From positions 186,001 through 250,000 of the forward strand of contig DF239028.1 in NCBI GenBank assembly GCA_000507305.1: DNA of 64,000 nucleotides, read 5' to 3'. The translations under genes and the position numbers were made by a program. The notes beneath the pieces are model-generated. The model was given only the letters and a program-made list of their open reading frames with translations, did not search any database and was not told the origin of the DNA. This document shows, in pieces, positions 12,301 to 25,500 of the stretch. The stretch comes from Breviolum minutum Mf 1.05b.01. Its lineage: Eukaryota > Sar > Dinophyceae > Suessiales > Symbiodiniaceae. How positions within the stretch are numbered: the stretch's first letter is position 1; each line of letters opens with the position of its first letter.

Positions 12301-15300
12301 TGGTAACATTCGGAACGTGGCCTGGCGTGACGCCCAGGATACGTTGGGATGCTGCACATCCTCCAGCTGTTCAACCCAAATGGATCCAAATGGGGTTTTC
12401 CACCTGTTTTGGTTGGAGTTTAGGTCACCTTGTTTTGGGGGGGAGGGTTGACCTTCAACAAGTAATGGGTTATTGGGGGCTCTAGGCATGTTGCCCCTAG
12501 GGATCCTGGCTCACCGAATGTCAGATGATTGGGGGTGTTTTTTCACCTCCCAAAAGCAAGGTATTTAGGTTCCATGAAACCATTCTCAGTTTCGGTGAGC
12601 CAGGATCCCTAGGGTATGGAATATTTACCTACATTTGCCATAAATTTAAGCCAAAGTAAAATATTCCAGTCCCACGAAGCATATGGAGTCTGTGAATTTG
12701 GTGAATTTGGTGGGACACCTTAGTAGCTACACTTTCAGCAAACAGAGTTCCTGATTCCTGTAGTTCCTCTCTCATGTGTTGGAGAAATAGTAGATTCTAT
12801 AATTTGGTGGGTGGAGATGCAAATGTAGACAACAATGTTTGGAGATACACAATTGTTTGTCCTTTGCATGAGTTCCAGTCTTTCCAAAGAAGATCGCACT
12901 ATAAGAGGTTTAATCTTTCTTCCATGATGGGCAATAGAAAGGTATGACGAATCATTGCATATCCCACAATGGTCTCCTTAATACTTTTGTAGTATGCTAT
13001 ATATCCATGTATATCCCATGGGATCCATGTATGGTATATTTACCTACATTTACTAACCATAAAAATCAAGTAGAGGTACAGGTAAATATACCATACATGG
13101 GACCGTATGAGTATACGTACATTTTACAGTACATAAAAACCGATATGTTGTGACCTATCTCAGTCTCCAGCATGCCGGTGAGACACTGTCACTGTTGACT
13201 CAGGATGCCGTAGAACATGCAGTGACTGAGTTATTGTCGACATTGCAAAGTTGTGACTTCTCTCGTCTCACACGTTCTGTCCTTAATGAACCTCGGTTAA
13301 GATTCACCAGGTCAGAGCTGAAGGAATCGGAAGATCTGGATGGAAAACATGATGTTGGCGCATGGGATTTTTAGACTCTGAAACTTTTGGACCGTTTTTA
13401 AGCGAAGTCTTCCAATCTTTCAGGGTTCCTTCACTTTTTCGGGAGAGGATGACATTGATTGTTCATTTCCGGGGTTGTTAAAAAGTTTTGACCAGGTTGG
13501 ATCATAAATTCATTCAAAATCCAAATTGCTGCAACCGTTGAAGTACCAATTCCTTCTATGTGCTGAAAGCATCGTGTGATAGAAATTGTGCAATTCTGCT
13601 TGGCAAAGCACCAAAGCATGTGCATCGAAACAACATGAAACAACTCAAACACCTTAAGTGCCTGGTGATTGCTATAGCGCATACCATCCATGTTTGATAT
13701 ATTTACATACTCACATTTAGCTGATTTTTACGGTAAACGTAGGTCAATATACAATACATGCATCCCATGCGTTGTCAATGATGCAAGCAAATTCTGTGAT
13801 GTTTTCTCATAGCTCCTACTCTCCCGATCTTTGGCTCAACTTTCAGGGCGTCCAATTTGCTTCTTCTCAGACTGTGCCAAGGATATGCGCAAGGTGGTGG
13901 TGCATCACATGGAGGGTGGCCACAATATCTTATCATTCGTGGAAAGCCGTGGGGTTGAAGCTTTATCCAAGCTGCATGGCTTTCATTTTTACGGGGGAAA
14001 GTTCACCTGAAGAAAGGGTTCTTGGAAAAAGGAAAAACATTGAAAAACATACTGTATATGTTTAGGTATAGCATTTTGTAGTATTTTAGCCGTGTGCCAC
14101 CAGTTTGTAGCTACAAAATGGGGTGCACGGCCCCACCAGGGTAATTGGAAGGGGGATATATGTTCATAAACCACCAATTTTGAGGTTTCATGTTGCATAG
14201 GACAGACCATGAATCCTTCCAAACATTTTGTGGATGACTCCATGTTCAGAGAGCAGGACACGTTTCAAAAACTTCAACTTCCCATTTCGACGGGGGGGGG
14301 GGGGGGTGGTGACTAGGTGACGCGAGTTCTGGGGGCGCTTTCGCTAAAAACAGAAGGCCTTAGAAGTGATTAAACCACGCCTTTAGTCTCGAGCCATCTC
14401 ACCAGCAAGAGAAAAGAGATAAATGCTATCTACAAGTCTATGTACTGGTTGGTACTTGTACCACCTTCAAAACCTGGTGCTTCTTTTGTGAAACCAGAAC
14501 AACAACAACAACAACAACAACAAAGGGATCAGTATGAGATGATTACAAGCATTTCTCATCCACCAAGTCTACTCATCTACTCGTTCCCCTGGTGCCACCG
14601 GGGGTATCTCCTCTGAGGTTGGAACATCCCCATTTACATCGCTTGCTTTATGGCTTGCTACGAATCCCATCCATCTCGACCAGGTGGGTCCCGAGCCTTC
14701 GTGAGGGAGAAAAAAGAATCACACCGTAAAATTTGTCCACAAGATGCCTAAAGTGATCTTAAATGTACATGAAAAATCATGTCATCATGTCATGGTTTCC
14801 AAGAAAAAACCATTCTTCCCAGGTTTGTCAAGTTTCAGGTTTCATGGTTGGCAAATACCCGCCGAGGTCACCCCAAAATGGTGGTTGAGGATCAGGGAAT
14901 CTGCCCAAAATGTCCGAAACAATTCAGGTTTACAGTAGTTTTTTTTGGTTGTAATTTGCCCAGAATGGTTTATGATACTGGTTGTTTAGTATTTAGTAGG
15001 TATCTTTATAATGGTTTGTTTTCATCCCCACATAACTGGGTAGTATATACAGTATACTGCTTAGATTTTGCAAGTTCCTGTGTGAGTTCAGAGAACAATT
15101 TGAACAAACATGTGAGTTTGAATCCTTTAGTTGACTGCAAAGACCTCGAAGTTCATAGCCGTTTCTTTGTCAACAAAAACATGCGAGAAATTTGATGTCA
15201 ATGAGTTCTGTGAAGATTGGATCATGTGATTTCAGATGTGTTGAAATCACCAACAATTACTAGGTCGTGGTTTCATATATTTTTTATGTTCACCCCTATT

Positions 15301-15479
15301 TGGGGAAGATTTCCAATTTGACTAATATTTTTCAAATGGGTGCAAACCACCAACTAGCCAACAATTGGTTGGTTTTTTGGAGGCTTGAATGCATGGATTT
15401 GGTCGCCAAGTTCCCTGCTGAAACCGAGAGCTGCCGAGAAGACTTGCAGCCACTTGGAGTAGAAACCATTTTTGAATGA
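9397..15479 (+). CDS. Gene A: 13-exon model, unknown protein, 5' partial
   Basis: Proposed exons: 9397-9538, 9754-9955, 10189-10331, 10514-10628, 10963-11076, 11339-11433, 11751-11882, 12074-12117, 12230-12394, 13171-13310, 13424-13473, 13847-14000, 15383-15479. Every junction is GT...AG, phases match at all twelve junctions, and the joined length is 531 codons ending in TGA at 15477-15479. Some acceptors were chosen to fit the phase, so single borders may be off. Exon 2 contains a hydrophobic stretch (TVTYEIVLFAYIFAI). Exon 5 contains NSTDVGDVTSLIVPW, whose STDVGDV recalls M20 peptidases, but nothing else supports that family. Exon 12 reads KDMRKVVVHHMEGGHNILSF. No function is assigned. The donor of exon 6 lies inside a MITE terminus. 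The 5' end is unknown because the LINE lies directly upstream. Confidence 0.6.
10012..10070. repeat. Degenerate ATCAT microsatellite
   Basis: Repeated ATCAT and TCATA units in an intron of gene A. Confidence 0.7.
11111..11201. repeat. Palindromic element, family G
   Basis: The ends are inverted (TTGGACCCCAAAACC against GGTTTTGGGTTCCCA), with an internal direct repeat AAAAATGAAGGTTTT. A second copy is at 48497-48601. It lies in a gene A intron. Confidence 0.7.
11424..11531. repeat. MITE/introner-like element, family C
   Basis: The left end reads CCGTCTGGTAAACTAGCG, like the left end of the copy at 34516 (CCTCTGGTAAACTAACAT). The right end reads CTGTTAGTTTTAGGGAGGGT. The donor GTAAAC of gene A exon 6 (exon end 11433) is inside the left terminus. 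Confidence 0.7.
12495..12614. repeat. 120-bp MITE with perfect 24-bp terminal inverted repeats
   Basis: The left arm 12495-12518 is the exact reverse complement of the right arm 12591-12614 and starts CCCTAGGGATCC. The interior is about 70 bases and non-coding. The perfect arms suggest recent insertion. Confidence 0.92.
12612..12681. repeat. Degenerate family B palindrome
   Basis: GGAATATTTACCTACATTTG near the left end and AAGTAAAATATTCC near the right. It directly abuts the 12495-12614 MITE. Confidence 0.5.
13015..13105. repeat. Family B palindrome
   Basis: The left arm contains CATGTATGGTATATTTACCT and the right arm AGGTAAATATACCATACATG, exact inverted copies. It lies in a gene A intron. 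Confidence 0.88.
13688..13772. repeat. Diverged family B palindrome
   Basis: CATGTTTGATATATTTACAT on the left and TAGGTCAATATACAATACATG on the right: the family B arms with several substitutions. Confidence 0.7.
14292..14306. repeat. 15-base G run
   Basis: Uninterrupted G15 on the plus strand between gene A exons 12 and 13. It may be length-variable or misassembled. Confidence 0.9.
14500..14523. repeat. CAA microsatellite
   Basis: About eight tandem CAA units in the intron before the last gene A exon. Confidence 0.85.
15261..15360. repeat. Family A palindrome
   Basis: The left arm GTGGTTTCATATATTTTTTA and the right arm ATTTTTCAAATGGGTGCAAACC form the hairpin shared by copies at 17837, 18725, 27719, 28186, 47676 and 48131. 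Confidence 0.82.
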
Positions 15480-15480
15480 G

Positions 15481-15598
15481 ACTGTTGATGGAAGCAATCC
15501 TGCACCACCTGGGATGTAAATCCCTGTGAATAATGGGATACTGTAATCTACCTATCAACTGGTGCAGGATTCCTTCCATCAACAGTGGGATCTTGTCA
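15481..15598. repeat. Family F palindrome
   Basis: The left arm is ACTGTTGATGGAAGCAATCC and the right arm GGATTCCTTCCATCAACAGT. It begins two bases after the proposed stop codon of gene A. Confidence 0.85.
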
Positions 15599-15599
15599 A

Positions 15600-17600
15600 C
15601 ATGATCTTTCAAGAAAATTGGAGGTTTTAGTGATTGTCTTGTCCGAGCTTCGCCGTTCCGTGGTTAGATGCACGATGGGAAATGGGTGAATTTGCACATC
15701 AAATTACTACAATACAAAGATGCCCGGATTGATGCCCTTCAGGCAACCAAAAAACATGAAGTGAGAGATTCAAAAGTATCCGGAACGATTTTCATTTACC
15801 CCCTGACATGATTGAGAAGAAACATTTTAGACTTGATTTGATGATGAAAATCATGCTCAACTAGTGCTATTTGACATGTGTTGCGGTATAGTTTTGATAC
15901 AGACACTCAAGATACAAGCGTTGAAGTTGAAACTTGACACGTTTCCCGAGTCAGCTTGAGCCAAAGATGTTTGTGGCACTGACATCTCGTGCCGAGTAGA
16001 ACAGTTTTATTTTCATACGTGTTTGGTGATATCTGTAGATGTGGTGCGAAACTTGAAGATGTATGAAGATATTTATATACATATTTATACATGATGCTTA
16101 CAGATGACTGCTTGCTACTTCCTGGATCTTCGTTTTTACGGGGGGCGTTTTCCGCCATGAAATTCATTGTCAGCATCAAATTTGCAAAACTTTAATTTGG
16201 AATCCATGGTCATCTTCATTGCCAACCTCAGGGGTTGTCTGTACATCCTTCTTTCTTCATTGGAGGGCTCTGACACATCCTATGTGGGGTAGACATCATG
16301 AAACGACCAATGGTCTGAGGATCCTTCGTAATGCCATGCTCCAAATCCGTGTCTCGGAGTTCAGATAATCATCGCCACAACGAAAACCCGAAGCACAATT
16401 ACCCTCGGCAGAAACGGGTCAGGATTTAAACAAGTTTCCTCACCCGTCGGGGTAGTTGAAAGGAAGCCTATATATAGTGGTGTATTTTGGGGCCCTGTGT
16501 TTTTTTTTCCCCCGTGGGGACCATTTTTTTCAATTTGGGATGGGAAGATACACTTTAGATTTTAGGTGACCCGGTTGCTTCCACTATGTAGCGGATCCTT
16601 GTTATAGATTGAATGTGTGTGTTTCAGAGATTTGGTCTCACGTTGATGTTTCTATGAATGGTTTTTATTTTTGAGTAATTATAGGTTTTCATTGCCTTCT
16701 TTTGCCAAGATAAATGACTGCAACTGTTCAAGTTTGGTTGGATAAACATCATAGTGAATGATAATGAAATCCATCTTGTAGCGTTACCAACATGGCATAT
16801 AAACCGAAACTTAGGTTGTTGAAGCGCACAGGACTGGCATCTCAAGGTAGCAATTGAAAGCTGGATGTGAATCTACCTCGAAGTTCTATATTCAACTATA
16901 AGGACTCCTGTGGTTTGCCAAGCTGTTGGAAAATGGCTCTAACTTTTCATTTGCACTCCCGGAAACAAACATAGCAGCAAGAGAAAATGAACCATTTCAA
17001 GGTGCATTTCCTAGTTAGAATGAGACGGGTTTTCCGCAGGTATGGTTGCTTCTCGCAGTTCATATGCATAGATCTATAATTAATATGTATATATATGTAT
17101 ATATACATATTTATATTTACCGAAAATATCAAATGTTGCTATATGTTGCTACATCTTTGCATTCAGATTCATACATTTTTACACACATATATATCTATAT
17201 GTACATACCCATAAAATTGCTGGTTTAGGGTCCAGCGATGTATACATGTTGGTCTCACTCAACCTGCAGCCAGCAATTCCTTAACCCAGCTTCAAATCAA
17301 TCCACCTGCAATCCATTTTGATCCTCATCATGCACTTAAAAAGGCTAAATATGTTTTGCATTTTATATCAACCATGTATTGATATATATATATAGATATT
17401 TAAATTTCGTTTACATATATATATATAATATTTGTAATGTGCCGGTGTTGATCTACCAACACCAACTAACCGTTCATCCATCTTCCATGAGGCGATCGGG
17501 CGGCAGCTTTCAGGGCATTTTGGACCATGGCCACGCAGTTGGGCAATACCTTGAACGGTTCCACGGTCGAAGGCTTTCGACTTAGTAGCACCTTGGTGGC
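15600..17600. other. No convincing gene
   Basis: AT-rich spacer with TA-dinucleotide runs near 17080-17200 and 17380-17435. A short segment at 17513-17584 follows a good acceptor (AGCTTTCAG|G) and could be an exon (GILDHGHAVGQYLERFHGRR in one frame). All three frames and the antisense are open, so I do not call it. Confidence 0.5.
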
Positions 17601-17602
17601 CA

Positions 17603-17723
17603 GATGTTTCCGAAAAATAGTGGTACCCCCAAAATTCCAAATCATCAATTTTAATAGGGTGTTCCATTATATAAATTATAAACCATCCATTTTTGGGGTA
17701 CCTCTATTTTTGGAAACACCCAA
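17603..17723. repeat. Family E palindrome
   Basis: The ends are GATGTTTCCGAAAAATAGTG and TATTTTTGGAAACACCCA, with internal TTAATAGGGTGTTCCATTAT. Other copies are at 24243, 34029 (reverse), 55441, 56418 and 57155 (reverse). Confidence 0.85.
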
Positions 17724-17836
17724 ATGATTGTTTTCGGTGGTATATAGGGTATATAGGGGACCATATGCTACCTAGTTATGAATCATGAGGGGATTATGAT
17801 GAACCATTATAAGGATCCCTATTAAGCAACTAATCT

Positions 17837-17940
17837 AGGTGGTGGTTTCAAATATTTTGTTTAATGTTCACCCTGAAAATTGGGGAAGATTTCCATTTTG
17901 ACGAGCATATTTTTCAGATGGGTTGAAACCACCAACCAGT
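17837..17940. repeat. Family A palindrome
   Basis: Arms AGGTGGTGGTTTCAAATATT and ATGGGTTGAAACCACCAACC. The interior has GGGGAAGATTTCCATTTTGA. Confidence 0.88.
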
Positions 17941-18724
17941 TGGTTTCTGTTTGGCATGTTGCAAGTGTTGTTTTTGTGAAATGAGAAGTTCAACAATATG
18001 AGATGGTTGTGTTGCTTTGGTGTGTTTTAGGTATTTGTATATGTATATCTATTTATGCATGCTTTGACTTTGAATGTATAGGCATTTATATGTATATATA
18101 TATAATCATGAGTATATATGCGTATACATGCAAATCTACTGTATGACCAAACCTACATTGGTAGATGACCAAAACTACATTTTGATAGATGCATATAGGT
18201 GAAGGATATCAAATCAGAACATCAGAGAAAGTTGTAAAACTTCAATTTCTTCAAACTATTTCTTCCTGTTACATAGCAATGGCAAATATTTGAGATGAAA
18301 TAATCATAGGATAGTTTTTTCCTAAATGCCTTGCAAAAAACTGATAAACATAAAAACAAAAATGCAGATGTGTATTTCCATGTGGCAGGACACTCAAAAA
18401 ATCACTGGAAATCACTGGAAGGCCGTGTTGTTTTGTTGTTGTTCCCTTGGACAACTCCAACCATCCAACCATCTAAACCGCCAACCAACTGCTCGCATCG
18501 TATCTAACCACTCCCTGGGATGAAGCGAAAAAAGCTCACTAGTGTTGTTACTGTCCTGAAGGCCTGTCAAAACTCATGGATCTCAAATCACCAGAGCGGA
18601 AAGAGATGCTTGACTCATTTTTTTTTGGTGTGAAGTCATCATGTGAACAGTGGTGGTATTCCGTCGATGTCACCTAGTTGAACGCAAGGATCCATGAAAT
18701 GTTTACATAGTATCCTCCAGTCAT

Positions 18725-18834
18725 TAACTGGCTTGTGGTTTCAATTACTGTATTTTCATTTTCACCCCGAACTTTGGGGGAGATTCCTATTTTGACTAAT
18801 ATTTTTCAAAGGGGTTGAAACCACCAACTAGCTA
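18725..18834. repeat. Family A palindrome
   Basis: Arms GGCTTGTGGTTTCAATTACT and GGGGTTGAAACCACCAACTA around GGGGGAGATTCCTATTTTGA. Confidence 0.85.
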
Positions 18835-19027
18835 AATCTTGAAAAAGAGGAGACTCCAAAGTTTTGGAAACCAAGTTTGACAGTTCGGTCGGTTTAGGAG
18901 CAACATCAATCTTTCCTTTTGAAGTTAGTGCTGGGCCCCCGCACTTTTATCGGTGTGCCAGGGAAATTTCTCAGAGGTCGAATTTGAACTTGTTTTTTTT
19001 TCGTGGTATTTTTGTTGGTGGTTGGTA

Positions 19028-19151
19028 ATACCGTTGATGTGAAGAAATCCTGCATCAGTTAATAGGTAGTTTATCCCATCATACCATTTTTTTCCACACC
19101 CAAACTGTGGTTGGCCTTGGTGCTTGGGGATTTCTGAAGCATCAACGGTGG
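19028..19151. repeat. Family F palindrome, diverged
   Basis: The left arm has CCGTTGATGTGAAGAAATCC and the right arm GGATTTCTGAAGCATCAACGG. Confidence 0.72.
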
Positions 19152-19291
19152 ATCGTCGTGCCATTTGGTTAACGGTTAATGTGGACTCAATGAGTTGGAT
19201 CCAACCGCCACCCTTCACGAAATCCACTGCTGCAGGGTGGGGGGTGGACACACAAATGATCAATGGTATATAAAATCCAATATTTACAAAG

Positions 19292-19377
19292 TGACACTGA
19301 TGCACCCTTGTCCCAACTAAAGCAATCGATGATCACCCTGTCATGGCAATTCCTAAAGGCCTCAAGCTCACCGTTAG
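19292..19377 (+). CDS. Possible exon upstream of gene B
   Basis: The segment is open after the acceptor TTACAAAG|T and ends at the donor CGTTAG|GTTTT. It reads DTDAPLSQLKQSMITLSWQF. Its outgoing phase (1) does not fit the next exon at 19565 (phase 0), so another exon lies between or it belongs elsewhere. No family is recognised. Confidence 0.4.
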
Positions 19378-19564
19378 GTTTTGTGAAGATTTGGGAAAAT
19401 GAATCTCCAGCGTTGGCAACTAATGACAGCATATATAATTTTCAAGAGGGTGAACAGTCGGTACAATGAACAGTGGACAACAGCCTGAGATTGGTTGATC
19501 AACTTTCACTCACACCACCTTGTTGGCGCCCAGGATGACATTTTTTCACTTTGTGTTGTTACAG

Positions 19565-22500
19565 TTGCCCTCCTCCATCGTTGATGCCTTGACGGATCCA
19601 GAGTTGATGGATGCCTTGAAACAAGCCAACAACAAGCGGACACACACGGTGGGACGGGGGGAATTCGCGGGTTGGTGGTGATCATATCCGCCAAAACGAA
19701 ATATCTATGCAGTGATGAAAGGGAGACAGCAGTACACCCCCGAAAACTAACATGGAACCTGAAAACGATGGTGTCCAGAAAGAAGGAATCGCCTTTTCAT
19801 GGGGTCTATTTTCAGGTGCTATGTAAAACTTTTGGGTGAGTAAACGTTTCATGTTTTGTTTTTCATCAGAAAGGATTGCACCAAACTAGCGTTCCCAAAC
19901 AAGGCAAACACCAATCATTGTATGACCCAGCCGAACAGTGATGCTGACTGGTCCAAAGATATTTACAGTGATATTACGTGTGTTTCCAGCGAAGGATGTG
20001 GAACTTGAGATGGGAAACACACTGGGAATCAAATACAGTCCTTATTCTAACTTGGATGGGAAGTGTAAGGTATCAGACAAGTTTTCCCATAAACTGAATA
20101 AATATACTGTTATATATATATATATAGAGAGAGAGATCGATACACATCTATCCACCCAAATGTTTGACCATAAAAACTCAAAAAGCAACCTTGAAGGCAA
20201 TGCACTATGATTATCTACTTTTCCCGAAAAGGATGCAATGAGGCTTTTGAAAATGGATTTCAGAAATGAATCACGGGGGGTGTCCAGTCACCTTTTGCTT
20301 AAGGTATCTGAAAGGTACAATTAAGATGGAACTTAAAAATCAGCCAATGCAAAAGGACAATTATCTTCCAAAGCTCCATTTTTGGCATCCATGTTAACTT
20401 TCGAGGGTGTACATGTTTTGCGCATTTTTTGAATAACAGCCTGGCTGCAGGTACATCAAGATGTTGTGGTCGCCAAGCCGCCATCGAGTTGGATGGGAAG
20501 TGGGACGGTTTAATGCATCGGTTGAACCTCCCATTGTGCTGTTGTTATGTACCATGGTCGATTCACACCATTAAGACCAGTAATTTCTAAACGTAAGGAG
20601 AGTACAGTTTGACTGGCCATAAAAGATGAAAGATGACCTGTTGCCTACATATCAGGGATGATTGATAGAATCATCCATGAAAAGAGATGTTTTGGTGACG
20701 TGCTTTTGTAAAGCACAGGTCGCGCATTCGCAGGTGTAATGTCAAACATGCGGCATGGAGGCTTCTTCTACATTATGGAGGTGATTCTTAATTATCATTG
20801 CGGACATATGCCATCAAGCTGAAACGCATTGACATTCAATGTATACATTGTCATAGTCTTCAGAACATCAGCCATTTGGCAATTCATTTGAACAACAGGT
20901 AGGTAGATATATCGGTTTGTGGGGGGCGGGCACCTACCAGTACAAACCTGAAAGGGTTGCGGGTGGCCCTTTTACTTTTGTTGTGTAAAAAAACACGTTG
21001 CAGTTTGAGCTTTGCAACATATTATGCCAAGAGACATACAGACACACACACACACACACCATGTCTTGGTGATCATCCTGTTTCCCTTTTGTTTTATACA
21101 ATTTGACCTTTACACTGAGTAGTATGTATAGTAAGTACTTCTATCATAAAGTACTATTGTATGCACATGTTTGTCTGCATTATGTAGATTCGTGATGATT
21201 CGTGTATGTACTGTATACCGAACACCTCCAGAAGAAACATGTTCAACACAGCACGTTCTTCAATGCCCCTGACTTTCGGTCCGTATTTTTTTGGGTCCAT
21301 CGGCATGTGCGTTCCGAGCATGCCACCAGTGATATTGGAAAAGTGATGTCAGTTGTTGCAAACCCTCAAAATTCACTCTGGCAGTTACAACCCTGAAAGT
21401 CCCTGAAAACCAACAGCTTTACCAGAAACATATCAATGTTTGGCTTGTGGTTCGAAAGAAGACCAGATGTTTTTGTTTTGGTAGGGGGAGGAGCCTTGGA
21501 TAGTCCTGTAAGTCTTACTGCAAGTCATCCTAAGGTCCACCTGGACGGATTCCGACGATTAGAAGGTTTGGTGGCCACTGGTAGCTTTAAGGGCGAGAGT
21601 ATCATGGCATGTTTGAAAAGGGATGGGGAGGCGTGTAGTTTGGGATAATCAACTGCGAAGTGTACACAGCCTTGAAATTTACCATCTTTTGTTGTGTGTT
21701 TGGACTTTGAAGTCTCCCGAAAAAGATGTTGTGGATATGTTCAAGCTTTGCCCCAAGATATGGCAACCTTTGAGGCAGATATGTTAAACTTTCAGGGTGT
21801 ATAATATTAAGCTTCCTATGAGAGTAGCTGGATCTTCCAAGGGGTGCGACATGGATCGTCATGTGAAATTTCCCTGGGGTGCTGGTAAACATTTGGAAAA
21901 CTCAGTAACTCAGTAGCCAAGAAGCATGGACTGAAACAGCCATCAATCGTTTCCACTTCTCCGCAAAAAAACAAACACACTCCAGGGGCTCTAACATATC
22001 CCCTATACCAACAAGCTAGGAAATAAGGGAAAGTTCCCCCTTCCCAAGTACCAAAAAACGGGATGGTGGGCTGACTGTTACCGTGCTGTCAATTGGAACC
22101 TCTCCGTTGAGGCATTCCATCCATTTCCGGTGAAGATCCTTTCCACCAGGCCGTCGCGGATCCCTGAATTTGCATTGGCCATTGGGGCGGGGGGTTGTTC
22201 CCAACTGAAAGGCTAAGAAAAAACAACGGGAAAAATTTGAAGGCAACACAACTGGTCCCTGTTTTTTTCAAACCAGGTGCACCTTGAAAAACAAAAAGAG
22301 TTGGAAGATGAATCTCCGGGAGCTCCATCAGTGAATGCAGGAGCCTCTCTGGGATCTCAAAATACCTGAAGGCCTGATGTGTTTGATGGCATGTGCAGCC
22401 TTAATGAACAGAATAGACAGACTCAACACACCCTCTATAGGTTCAGGGTCCTATTCTCAGGTTCTGAAAATGTATGTGGGGAAATCCTGTTTCCAGGTTG

Positions 22501-25500
22501 TGGGTTGGGGATTCCAATTCACCCAGATGTATGAAAACATTGTCAAAACCAAATGTGACGACGCACGGCACCAAAGCTAACAATACATCTGACTTGCAAT
22601 GTCCACATCACCAAGGACTTTGTTGGAGCGTCGCAAAAACCTTGCGCTGAGTTGTGGGCATTGAGTTTGCAAGTCTTCCAAAGTTACAGTCTCTTGACTT
22701 CTTACAATGATGTTGTTATGTCACCATATCTTCTGGATGTTGGATAGCTTTTGGATCTCACCTGTTTTTCTTTGGTGTGTGGTCATGGGTTTACCGCAAT
22801 AATTTTGCTTTGAACATCCGGCTCTTTTTTTTTATCTTTAGAGCATTTGATGAATCTTGAAAAATCTTTATGCATTTATGCATGTACCAGCCAAGGGTGA
22901 ATTGGTAATTTGGGTGTTGGTGGTTTGGGATAATGTAGATCAAAGGGCCAAAGAGCGCACAGTAATACTTCAGAGCATTCACGAAATTCCAATCCACTCT
23001 ACCAATGAACCGGTATACGTGAAGTGGCGATTTTATTTTTTTTTTGGGGGGGGGTTCTTTGCCTTTGACAAATCATGGATTCAAACGAGCAATGGTACAT
23101 GTAAGATGACTAACAGACTAAGATGAACCAGTTTCCTTTACCAGCTTGAATTATGTTCTACCTATTATTTTGGGAGAAAAGGAGGAAGATGAAGGAAGAA
23201 CGTTGGATTTGTATGCTTCATGTGTCAAGTGAATGGGAAGATTCAACTTGGGCGTGCTGAAAGCTTGAGACATGACTCTGACCAAAAATTCCCGTTTTGT
23301 ACAAAAGTTTCTTGACTTTTCTTGATGCTTCTAGTATAGCATAGAGACATACAGTACCCCAGACATTTACGTCGGCCAACATCTGCTTCTTGGGACATGT
23401 TGAGCCTTTGAACCATTTTGAACCCATAGGCCTATAGGCAATGATGGTCAACCCATATATAGTGTTGCCGTTCCTTTCCATCCTTGCCATCCAAGGAGAT
23501 TTGGGTATTTACTTCAATGACCTCTCCTATGTTTATCCACCACCTGGGAGTGTCGGAGAGGAAGATCGTCGGAAGGATCCTTGGTTTTGGGTGTGAGATG
23601 AAATGGAAACTCTTCAGGAGGCTTGAAATTTTTGTTTGTGGCCAGAAAAGCATGACGTATTTTGACCACTAAATTTTAAACTCCACGTCCGTAAAGGAAT
23701 CCCCACGGAGGTCTTTTAGTGTGGTTTTAGTTTCAGGATGCAAACTTGACGATCCGCAGGCAGAAACAACACCCTAAAGCAGAAACAACACCCTAAGCAC
23801 CAGGCCGCGCTTTGAAAACATGTTTTTGATTGTCTTTGTTTCTTTAAGATGCCGTTTCCATCCATTTCTATTGTTTCAGTTGGGATTCAGGGAATGTCTT
23901 CCAACCGGTGGGGTCCGCACGGCTCAGGATTTGTTTTCGATCCTTTGCAACTTCGTAGTGGATTGCAGCAAAGCACGGCAAGAGATTGCCCCTTTGGACG
24001 AAGAGTTTTCATCACATGATCGGAAAGTTGAAGTTCCGTGTGTAACGGCCCCTCCGAGGTTTACAGTGGCAGATGAAGGTTTTTTTCCAGGGATTCCCCA
24101 AGAATCATCCTGGAAAGGTCACTGGCATCCTGGCAGGGGGTTAACTTGGGCCCCCAAGTTGAAGGTTGAAGATCATTTCAGCGAAAGAAAGCTCCATCCG
24201 ACAATCCAAATGCTTCAGCTTGGAATCCACACTTGGTTTATATGGGGGGTTTCCTAAAATGGTAGTACACCCAAATCATCCATTTTAATAGGGTTTTCCA
24301 TTATAAACCATCCATTTTGGGGTACCCCTATTTTTGGAAACACCCATATCAAGATGATGACTATGAATGACGGGTTCCACCAAAAAGCACCTTCTTACAC
24401 GAGAAAATCAGCCCGAAAAAGATTGACAGGTAGCAAGTCCCTTGGTGATGCAGGGGTTCTCCAATTTTTTAGGGTTGTTTGAAGTGATTATGGCAAACCC
24501 TGATGATACTAGTGGAAAGCCGCTACACGCTTATTTCAAGCACCACCAAGTCTTGTTTCCAAAGTAGCACGTGAATACTTGCTTCTTTTTTTCCTTTCTT
24601 GATTGCAGGCAAATTTGGTCTCGAATGCGAGCTAAACAAAAGTCTTACCATGAATTGGTGAAGTCATTCATTTTCAAAAATACAATTTCAACTTGATTTT
24701 CACTGATCCATTTTGTCCAACCATTAAAGTCTTCTTCAAATTTCTAGCTCTATTTTTGTTCCAAAAAAAAATCCACCAAAAAATCAGCTAAGCTAAGGAT
24801 GGAAGCAAAGATGGACCAACTCTCGGCCTTGGACTTCAAGTGCTGGACGCAGGTTTCACCGCTCCTTACCTCTCGGCGGAGGCGCCGGTGCCACCGGTGG
24901 ATGCGCCCCCCGCGACACCACGGGCGGTCAGCCCGGAAGGTCGCGCCACCGGAGGTGCCGCACCGGTCAACACACCAGAGGCGACGCCGCGAGCCGCTTG
25001 GAATGGATGCATCAAGGTTGGTTCATCATGATTCATGGTGTTTTTTTTGGAAAATGAATGATTCGGATACTCAAAGTTGAATCAGTTGAAGCAACAAAAA
25101 ATGATTGTGTATATATATATATATATTTATTGAATATATACATATATATATATATATATGTCGTCACCGTCATTTTTGATGGGTAAGGTTCTCCGAGTGA
25201 CTACATACTGTATGTCTCAATGAAGTTAGATACATGGTTGAGACGTACAGGTAAGAGTATCAACATGCAGTCTTATTTCAATCTTGGGCTTGTATAAGCA
25301 GGCTTTGAGGGGCAGAGATGGAGGCAAACATCAAGGCAGTCCTTTCATTTCCAGGTGCTGGGCAGGTTTGAGACTACAAGTCCGACTGTCAAGTTTCTGA
25401 AGGAAATTAAACTTTTTAAGATACATGACTCAATGAGTAATGATTGAGTAATGCTAGCCCTGAATTATTCCATACATGCCATGCCTGTACTATTCTTTTT

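Noticed and set aside
15955..15965. CTTGAGCCAAA, a possible minus-strand DinoSL relic
   Set aside because: Only eleven bases match the leader end; the rest does not, and no gene follows on that strand.
24799..25080. Arg/His-rich ORF at 24799 as an alternative protein
   Set aside because: Same bases as the Pro/Ala-rich exon 24798-25016, whose frame has better codon choice and fitting splice phases.
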